A stretch of DNA of 5,188 nucleotides, taken from NCBI GenBank assembly GCA_934167735.1, contig CAKPLV010000079.1:1-5188 (forward strand), written 5' to 3'. Shown piece after piece: positions 1-5,188 of this stretch. Both the position numbers and the translations under genes were made by a program. The notes below the pieces were generated by a model that searched no databases, had not been told where the DNA came from, and saw nothing but the letters and a program-made list of their open reading frames with translations. The DNA is from an uncultured Clostridia bacterium (lineage in GTDB: Bacteria; Bacillota; Clostridia; TANB77; CAG-508). Positions within the stretch are counted from its first letter, which is position 1. The number at the start of each line of letters is the position of its first letter.

Positions 1-1
1 A

Positions 2-985
2 CTAAATTCAACAAGATATCATGAATTTAAGGATTTTGTATTTACAAACAATAAAGTATGTCTACTTGGTGAACCTGGTTCAGGAAAGTCTTGGTTCATT
101 CAAAACTTTATAAGCTTTCTCGATGAACAAGGAATTAAAGTTATTCAGCATTATTGTTATACGGGAATAGATGATCTATATGAAAAAGAAAGAATAACTA
201 TAAATGTATTCTTAGCGAATTTAATAAGTGACATTATTGAGGCATTTCCACACTTAGAGTCATATAAGCTTTCGAAATATGGGGTGGATTTTGATGAATT
301 GCAAGTTTTAATTAATAATATAAAAGAAGAAGTAGTATTAATTGTAGATGGATTAGATCATATTGGTAGAATATATAGTTTTCATAAAAAAACAATGAAA
401 CAAATTGAGACTGAAATTGTGGAAGTAATATCACGGCTGAGGTTTCCTGACAACGTAAAAGTTATTTTAGCCTCACAGCCAATTACTGAGGTTATTAATT
501 TGTGCAATCATAACTTTAAGGAGTTTTCAGTGAAACCTTGGGACATTGGTGAAGTAAAAGAATTTATTACAAATAATAGCTTAACAGACGTTGAACTGGA
601 TTTTCACTGTATGTTATCAGACTTATTGATTGAAAAAAGTTCAGGGAATCCATTATATTTAACGTATTTAGTAAACGAATTATCTAAATACACTCATGTT
701 ATGATAACAAGAGAATTGATTGAAGGATTCCCAGCTTATAATACCAATTTGGAAAATTACTATTCATTTTTAATGACAAAACTCTCTGAAAGTCAAAAGG
801 TGCCACAAATATTGGCAGGTTCTCCATTTCCATTAACAGAATCTGAACTTAAGGAGATTACTTCTTTAGGTGTATATGTTTCTAAAAGTTTAGAGGCTAT
901 TAGAAGTATATTATCTTATAGTAGTTGCTCTGGAGGTTATAAAATTTATCATGAGAGTTTTAGAAGATATGTTCTTGAATTACTA
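2..985 (+). other. STAND NTPase module (nucleotide-binding domain plus winged helix) within the large CDS
   Basis: This covers residues 1-328. The order of motifs is P-loop GEPGSGKSWF (23-32), a strand with HYCY (50-53) followed by an acidic DD pair (57-58), a helix (about 65-82), Walker B with VDGLDHIGR (115-123), a sensor-like strand ending in SQP (158-160), a PWD turn (179-181), GNPLYL (215-220), and a winged-helix-like segment (about 265-326) with PLTESEL and the HESF motif. In STAND proteins the GxP motif contacts the nucleotide base side, and the winged-helix histidine is equivalent to that of the MHD motif. All these switch elements are present, so the ATPase appears catalytically intact. 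Only 22 residues precede the P-loop; they read as the start of the NTPase fold, not as an effector domain. Domain limits are estimated by eye. Confidence 0.85.
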
Positions 986-3900
986 GAAGAAAATGAAGTT
1001 AGTGTAGATAAAGCCATTTATTCATACTTGATAGACTGGTTGAAAAAAAAGGGATTCTATGAAGATAGAAAGTCGTATCTAAATTTACTTGGACTTCTTT
1101 TTGAAGCTAAACGCTACGAAGAAATTTTAGAATATTGCAATAAGGAATTTGTTGTTGACAGCGTTTTTTATGGTAATAACATTAACTCTATAAAAAGAAA
1201 TTTTGAGATTTTAATGAAGACATCTTGTAAAGCTAAAAATTATGGGGCCGTAATCATATGTACTGAATTGAGTAATATGATTTATAGTCTAGAATATGCA
1301 TTTGATGAAAATTCACAGTATTATTATCTTGGATTAGGTCTTATTAATGGGTTCGAAAAACTTGAAAATATTTTAGTTTACGAAGGACGAAATGCACTAA
1401 GTTGCACTGAAGGATTAAAAGTCTGTTATCTATGCTCTGAAAATAATGTAATTCCTGAATGGGACGAGTATATAAGGTTACTCATAGAATCAAAGAAATC
1501 TAATCAAATAGTGCAAAAGAGTTATGATGAGCAATTAGAAGAGTATAGATATTTTATTTGTGCATGTTTAGATACTGGCCGAAATATGATTGATAAGATT
1601 GAAAAAGTTGCAGTTAAAGACGCATATGATAAGAGGACGGTGATAATAACTGAATATTCAAGGAGAGGATTAATTGAAGAATTAAAAGCACTGGTAAACC
1701 AACTTGAGGAACAAGAACATTGGAGAGAAAATATAGATGTATTCGATGGTAAGTATATAATTGATGAACAATATCTTGATACTGCTCTTGAGATATTATT
1801 GGACTCAGATTCATACTCTAATGACACTTTAATTGCGTTAAATTACTATATTAGTAACATTGAATGGATTATTACAAACCATTCAAATAAATTAAATGAT
1901 TTTATTAAGTGTGCTGAAAATAGAAATTGGTATTATAATTGGTTAATATATGTATTTAAAGTGAGTAAAGTAATTGTTGAAGCAAAAGAAAATAAGTCTA
2001 TTGATGAGTCAAAACTAATAGAAGCATATTTATGGTTAACAAAGGACATGGAATGCTTTAAGGGTAAACCGCGTACTTGTGATTTGTACAATTATAATAC
2101 AATTATATTTGAATCAATAGTATCACCACTTGAACTAGTATCAACTGAATCTACATGGCGTACAATACTTGGTTTGATTGCTGAGATGTCAAGTAAAACT
2201 ATGACTACGCTAATGGGGGCTACTTGCGGTCCACTACCTACGTACAAACTTTTCGAGTTATTCTTAGTAATAGCAAATGATATAAATTGTACAGTTTTAA
2301 CAGAAATATTTGAAGAAAAAATAGGCGATGAGGATAAACGAAGATTTTATTCATATTTGGCTGATTATAGTTTTAAACATGCAATTATCCTTTCAAAGGG
2401 TGGTCGGTTAGACAAAGCAAAAGTTAAATTTCGAAGAGGTGTAGAGTATCTATTGTCTTATTCATTTAGAAAGGATCGTACACTAAGTCGACTGATAGAT
2501 AGTGTCGAGAGTATTTATAAAATTGATGTGGAAACTGGTATTCAGAATATATTAAGACTAAAGCCATTAGCCGATGCAGTTGTATATCATACTGATGGCA
2601 GAAGTACACAAACTTATCCAAAAGAGTGGTTCGAGGTTTTGGCTAGAACTAACAGAGATATTGCTATGACATATCTGAGTTATGAGCTATTGGATTCACC
2701 AAATTATTGGGCCTTAGAAGAAAGTTTAGATAATCTTTTAGAAATTATGAATAGTGAAGTAGATCCTATTATAGAAAATTCTCTTTTTAAAACGAGACCT
2801 AATGAAATTAGTCCTAGCACTATTAGTAGTTATTTAAACAACATACGAGTTCTAAGTAATAATTCTCAAAAGGAATTAGCTAGAGTTTCTATGAGAGAAT
2901 TGATAAATAGATATCCGAAAGGAATCTATGAAGATGATTATGAGAAAATAAAAGGATTGTGTGAGCAACTGAACGTAGAATTTAATTCTGAAATTATATT
3001 AAATCGTAGTTCAAATAGAACATATGATATAGGTAGAGGAAAGAAGTTTAGTTATGATAAACATGTGAGTCGTTTAAGTTTTGATGTAATGTCTTTTGAG
3101 GAAATACTTGAGTATATTGTTGATTTTGGAATAAATGAAAGTGATATTCAAGGATTGTATATATACTTGCAGTCAATTAGTGAGTTGAGTGATGACTCAA
3201 AAATGTTTATCAACAACCTAATAAAGCACATATATGATAGAAGGAGCGATGATGAAAGTAGAGAAAGAATACTAAAAGTTATTGATGCTTTAGATTTAAA
3301 TTCAGAAGTTATGGCGTATATTTACATAGCGATGTTTTTGAATCATAAAGATGGGTGGTATCAGAGGTTAACTGAAACAGGATATTATATTAAAGCAGTA
3401 GAATATAATAGAGAAGTAGCGGAGGAGTATTTTTTTGAATATTTTTATAATAATCTTTATTCGGTTGACTATAATTTGGCAGTAGGTGATAAAATAATAA
3501 ATGCGTTAACAGCGGTTGGATATGATGGTGAATTAATTCTTCATTATTGGGAGTCATTGTTTGAGATAATTAATTTTAGACTATCAGGACAATATGATTA
3601 TAATTATAAGGAAATAGTTGAAAAGTCTAAAGAGTTCTCTTCTATAGAAAAAGCAATGTTTCTATTACTTACTCGTTTAAAATATGGTGAAGCAAATCGT
3701 TATAGATGGATTATATCTTCGCTTAACAAAATGTTAGAACAGCCAGAGTATCGTATATCTTTCATAAAACCTTTCAAGCGTTACATTGAAAAGAAGGATA
3801 GATTTATTGACTACTCACTAATTATTTTATTGTGGCTTATTAGAAAGTGGTTTACTGAAGAAGAGTTACGTAAAAACAATTTAATTAATGATTTACTAAG

Positions 3901-4963
3901 TATTTATCCCACTGATAATGGGATTGTAAACTACTTGATTAGGAAGATTACTGGGCTGAAAGATGAAAGAAATTACGAAAAGTATGTTCACTCATATGAT
4001 GGTGGAGATAACAGTATTAATTATTTTATAGAAATCTTAACTGAGACAGATAATAGGGTTGCTTTACTAAAGGATAGCGGTGTTGATGTTGGGAATATTG
4101 CTAAGAATTATTTTCGTGAAATAAACGATAAGTCTACACGAGAAAATCTACAAGATATAATATATGATAAATCATATAGTGTACTTGTACCAAATGTTTA
4201 TTTTTATGATATATTAATGAAGCATATGAGTCGTGAAGTAGAAGCATTCCTCAATGGATTTGTAGAATTACCATTTTTAAGTGAAATAGAAGAAAAAATG
4301 AATGAAGTATTAATTGATGATATAGAGTATTTAATTGCCAATTGCAACTCAATTATTCCTCGTCCATTGGATATTAATATGCCTGAAGAAGTTACTGACT
4401 CAATAACTGATGTGTATTCTGAAGAATGGATTTCATTAGCTTACTATGAACGTTGTTATAATAAAAGAGAAAAGTATAAGAATAATTTAATAGAGAATAT
4501 AGATTCAACAATAGTAATTTCTGGTGTAGTATTCACAGATAAAGAGGATGTTGTTCCTTTAATGAAACTTAAAAAAGAGTATAGGCTATATGATGAAAAT
4601 AATGAGTTTATTAAACCAGATTATCTTAAAAGAAATTCACTATTAGTTGCTTCTAATCTTAAGATTAATGAGGATATTTATTTAACATTTAGACCATATG
4701 ATTATCTAAGTATTAGGGGAGAAATTTTGGATGTTCTCGGAATTAAGATTACAGATAATGGTGAAGGGATAATTGGCATAGATAGAACAGGGGAGACCGT
4801 GGTGAAGTACTCTAAGTGGGAAGTTTGTTTTGATGATGTTGATACTGGAAGCTATAGAGTTCCTTATATAATAGGATCAGAAGTCAAAGTTAAAAGAGTT
4901 GTGTATGATGCGATATGTAAGCTTTTTAGTAGAGAAGCAAAGAGATTTACTATTAAGTTATAA
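2..4963 (+). CDS. STAND (NACHT-like) P-loop NTPase, probable Avs-like antiphage sensor; 5' end outside window
   Basis: Seen: the frame is open from position 2 to a TAA at 4961-4963, giving 1653 residues (numbered here from the codon at 2-4). Residues 23-30 are a Walker A loop (GEPGSGKS). Residues 111-119 are a Walker B strand (VVLIVDGLD; D116 and D119). VILASQP at about 154-160 resembles a sensor strand, GNPLYL lies at 215-220, and a winged-helix-like segment ends in YHESFRRYV (H317). Residues about 330-1500 look helical and TPR-like; 1500-1653 are beta-rich. I see no signal peptide or membrane segment. Known: STAND ATPases oligomerise after ligand binding and activate an N-terminal effector; Avs proteins sense phage terminase or portal. 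Inferred: a cytoplasmic antiviral sensor. The effector (nuclease, SIR2, protease or other) is upstream and unseen, so the subtype is open. There is no in-frame ATG at 2-283, and GTG at 284 would delete Walker A, so the start lies left of the window. The frame is intact. Alternative: a STAND regulator unrelated to defence. Confidence 0.88.
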   Translation, partial: LNSTRYHEFKDFVFTNNKVCLLGEPGSGKSWFIQNFISFLDEQGIKVIQHYCYTGIDDLYEKERITINVFLANLISDIIEAFPHLESYKLSKYGVDFDELQVLINNIKEEVVLIVDGLDHIGRIYSFHKKTMKQIETEIVEVISRLRFPDNVKVILASQPITEVINLCNHNFKEFSVKPWDIGEVKEFITNNSLTDVELDFHCMLSDLLIEKSSGNPLYLTYLVNELSKYTHVMITRELIEGFPAYNTNLENYYSFLMTKLSESQKVPQILAGSPFPLTESELKEITSLGVYVSKSLEAIRSILSYSSCSGGYKIYHESFRRYVLELLEENEVSVDKAIYSYLIDWLKKKGFYEDRKSYLNLLGLLFEAKRYEEILEYCNKEFVVDSVFYGNNINSIKRNFEILMKTSCKAKNYGAVIICTELSNMIYSLEYAFDENSQYYYLGLGLINGFEKLENILVYEGRNALSCTEGLKVCYLCSENNVIPEWDEYIRLLIESKKSNQIVQKSYDEQLEEYRYFICACLDTGRNMIDKIEKVAVKDAYDKRTVIITEYSRRGLIEELKALVNQLEEQEHWRENIDVFDGKYIIDEQYLDTALEILLDSDSYSNDTLIALNYYISNIEWIITNHSNKLNDFIKCAENRNWYYNWLIYVFKVSKVIVEAKENKSIDESKLIEAYLWLTKDMECFKGKPRTCDLYNYNTIIFESIVSPLELVSTESTWRTILGLIAEMSSKTMTTLMGATCGPLPTYKLFELFLVIANDINCTVLTEIFEEKIGDEDKRRFYSYLADYSFKHAIILSKGGRLDKAKVKFRRGVEYLLSYSFRKDRTLSRLIDSVESIYKIDVETGIQNILRLKPLADAVVYHTDGRSTQTYPKEWFEVLARTNRDIAMTYLSYELLDSPNYWALEESLDNLLEIMNSEVDPIIENSLFKTRPNEISPSTISSYLNNIRVLSNNSQKELARVSMRELINRYPKGIYEDDYEKIKGLCEQLNVEFNSEIILNRSSNRTYDIGRGKKFSYDKHVSRLSFDVMSFEEILEYIVDFGINESDIQGLYIYLQSISELSDDSKMFINNLIKHIYDRRSDDESRERILKVIDALDLNSEVMAYIYIAMFLNHKDGWYQRLTETGYYIKAVEYNREVAEEYFFEYFYNNLYSVDYNLAVGDKIINALTAVGYDGELILHYWESLFEIINFRLSGQYDYNYKEIVEKSKEFSSIEKAMFLLLTRLKYGEANRYRWIISSLNKMLEQPEYRISFIKPFKRYIEKKDRFIDYSLIILLWLIRKWFTEEELRKNNLINDLLSIYPTDNGIVNYLIRKITGLKDERNYEKYVHSYDGGDNSINYFIEILTETDNRVALLKDSGVDVGNIAKNYFREINDKSTRENLQDIIYDKSYSVLVPNVYFYDILMKHMSREVEAFLNGFVELPFLSEIEEKMNEVLIDDIEYLIANCNSIIPRPLDINMPEEVTDSITDVYSEEWISLAYYERCYNKREKYKNNLIENIDSTIVISGVVFTDKEDVVPLMKLKKEYRLYDENNEFIKPDYLKRNSLLVASNLKINEDIYLTFRPYDYLSIRGEILDVLGIKITDNGEGIIGIDRTGETVVKYSKWEVCFDDVDTGSYRVPYIIGSEVKVKRVVYDAICKLFSREAKRFTIKL
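986..4498 (+). other. Helical-repeat-like putative sensor region within the large CDS
   Basis: This covers residues 329-1499, a long run of alternating amphipathic helices with short turns and no obvious catalytic motif. The clearest TPR-like unit is residues 785-825, with the helix-turn-helix pattern around GGRLDKAKVKFRRGVEYL followed by SFRKD. Patches that stand out from the surrounding low-complexity helix are TCGPLPTYKLFEL (741-753) and YHTDG with YPKEWF (862-866, 872-877). In Avs proteins the equivalent region is a TPR-like cradle that binds the viral trigger. The same role here is inferred from position and size. Exact repeat boundaries cannot be set without structure prediction. Confidence 0.6.
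4499..4960 (+). other. C-terminal beta-rich domain of the STAND protein
   Basis: This covers residues 1500-1653. The sequence changes from helical to strand-like: alternating hydrophobic stretches such as STIVISGVVF and GEGIIGIDRTG, a KYSKWEVCFDDVD segment around W1606, then a PYIIGSEVKVKR strand pair before a short helix and the terminal RFTIKL. Such a switch at the end of a long repeat region suggests a separately folded cap. It could help in ligand recognition or bind a partner. No catalytic motif is visible and I cannot name the fold. Confidence 0.5.
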
Positions 4964-4969
4964 TAATAA
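4961..4969 (+). other. Three tandem in-frame stop codons ending the STAND gene
   Basis: The last sense codon is TTA at 4958-4960, followed directly by TAA TAA TAA in the same frame. The two extra stops limit readthrough. The sequence is so AT-rich that chance is also plausible. Confidence 0.9.
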
Positions 4970-5080
4970 AAATTAGATGTGAAATTGCAAATGAGTTTTG
5001 GGATTATATTGTATAATTTATTTTTATTAATATTTACTATAGAGTATATAACATTAATAACTTAATGATACCAATATAGT
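4970..5080. other. AT-rich spacer between convergent genes
   Basis: This stretch is very AT-rich and holds no confident gene. It contains a TATAAT at 5012-5017 without a well-spaced -35 box, and an all-A/T inverted repeat (TTATTAAT at 5024-5031, ATTAATAA at 5053-5060) too weak to call a terminator. It forms the 3' untranslated region of the STAND transcript up to the hairpin at 5092. Confidence 0.6.
4991..5065 (+). CDS. Doubtful 24-residue hydrophobic small ORF
   Basis: An ATG at 4991 opens 24 codons ending in TAA at 5063-5065. The predicted peptide is almost entirely hydrophobic (begins MSFGIILYNLFLLIF, then one Glu near residue 18) and could span a membrane once. It lies 27 bases after the STAND stop and upstream of the 5092 terminator, so it could be carried on the same transcript. 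Against it: no Shine-Dalgarno-like sequence precedes the ATG, and in such AT-rich DNA any random frame encodes Ile, Leu, Phe and Tyr. Short hydrophobic peptides do occur as type I toxins, but I see no antisense RNA gene here. Most likely chance. Confidence 0.12.
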   Translation: MSFGIILYNLFLLIFTIEYITLIT

Positions 5081-5091
5081 ACTAGTTGCCA

Positions 5092-5124
5092 AAAAGGCAT
5101 TGGACTTCGAATCCAATGCCTTTT
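5092..5124. terminator. Bidirectional intrinsic terminator between convergent genes
   Basis: The arms AAAAGGCATTGGA (5092-5104) and TCCAATGCCTTTT (5112-5124) are perfect reverse complements: a 13-bp stem, nine pairs of it forming the GC-containing core, with a 7-base loop CTTCGAA. Read rightward, the core is followed by four T; read leftward, by five T (complement of A at 5091-5095). The A-stem-T layout is typical of a terminator serving both strands. Two ACTAGT copies (5081-5086 and 5126-5131) can pair as an outer stem across an asymmetric internal loop. It sits three bases beyond the stop codon of the minus-strand gene and 128 bases after that of the STAND gene, so it is the main terminator of the former and probably stops the latter as well. 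Confidence 0.88.
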
Positions 5125-5126
5125 GA

Positions 5127-5188
5127 CTAGTTAAGATCCCATTTTGTAACTTCTCTTTGTACAACTTGAGCGCTGTATTTACTAATTA
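5127..5188 (-). CDS. 3' end of an unidentified minus-strand gene
   Basis: On the minus strand one frame runs from the window edge to a TAG whose complement is CTA at 5127-5129. The visible C-terminus reads ISKYSAQVVQREVTKWDLN, 19 full codons. This frame is preferred because its stop lies immediately before the terminator hairpin, as expected for a real gene end. One other minus frame stops almost at the window edge (TAA at 5186-5188) and then runs through the hairpin without a start codon; the third has a stop (TAG) within the first two codons. The fragment is mixed polar and charged with no recognisable motif, so I assign no function. It converges with the STAND gene and is therefore not in its operon. 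Confidence 0.5.
   Translation of the reverse strand, partial: ISKYSAQVVQREVTKWDLN

Noticed and set aside
284..286. GTG as the true start of the large gene
   Set aside because: It would cut the NTPase domain between Walker A and Walker B. The frame is open upstream and encodes a perfect P-loop, and no Shine-Dalgarno sequence precedes the GTG.
1614..1814. 66-codon open frame on the minus strand
   Set aside because: It overlaps both the STAND coding sequence and the other antisense frame. No motif is visible and there is no reason to prefer it over the sense frame.
1522..1827. 101-codon open frame on the minus strand
   Set aside because: It lies entirely within the STAND gene on the opposite strand. 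Its product is Ser-rich and low complexity, as expected from the antisense of Glu/Asp/Ile/Leu-rich codons, and it has no supporting context.
5012..5017. TATAAT as a plus-strand -10 promoter element
   Set aside because: There is no -35 box at 16-18 bases (the nearest, TTGCAA at 4985-4990, is 21 bases away), no correctly spaced TG extension, and no convincing gene to drive before the terminator. The motif is expected by chance in this AT-rich spacer.
5024..5060. Inverted repeat TTATTAAT / ATTAATAA as a second terminator
   Set aside because: The stem is all A-U and only 8 bp with a 21-base gap, so it would be unstable. No following U tract is seen, and a far stronger hairpin lies at 5092.
5066..5185. 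Alternative minus-strand frame running through the terminator
   Set aside because: It opens just after a TAA at the window edge, has no start codon, and would read across the hairpin. The frame ending at 5127 stops just before the hairpin and fits gene structure better.
1..5188. CRISPR array, tRNA or rRNA genes, insertion-sequence ends
   Set aside because: No regularly spaced direct repeats, no cloverleaf-like segments, no rRNA motifs and no terminal inverted repeats with target duplications were seen; nearly all of the window is coding.

Overview
The window is AT-rich (roughly 30 % G+C by eye) with strongly A/T-biased codon use, a TAA stop and Firmicutes-style intergenic DNA. This suggests a low-GC Gram-positive bacterium (Bacillus, Paenibacillus, Staphylococcus or Clostridium type), though the sequence does not fix the genus.

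Almost the whole window (positions 2-4963, plus strand) is one uninterrupted reading frame that enters from the left edge, so its true start lies outside. The visible part is 1653 residues. It opens with a complete STAND-type (NACHT-like) NTPase module: a Walker A P-loop (GEPGSGKS), a Walker B strand ending in DGLD, a sensor-like strand (VILASQP), a GNPLYL motif and a winged-helix HESF motif. About 1170 residues of helical-repeat-like sequence follow, then a C-terminal beta-rich domain of about 150 residues. This is the architecture of bacterial STAND immune sensors of the Avs (AVAST) kind: N-terminal effector, central NTPase switch, and a large C-terminal region that recognises a phage protein. 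The effector that would define the subtype is upstream of the window. The first plausible start codon inside the window (GTG at 284) would remove the P-loop and is not the real start.

Positions 4964-5126 contain three consecutive in-frame TAA stops, an AT-rich spacer with one doubtful 24-codon hydrophobic reading frame, and a strong bidirectional hairpin terminator at 5092-5124 flanked by two ACTAGT copies. To its right, a second gene on the minus strand ends at 5127. Only its last 19 full codons are visible and I do not recognise the product. The two genes converge on the shared terminator, so the STAND gene has no co-directional partner downstream. It is either a single-gene system or the last gene of an operon that extends upstream.
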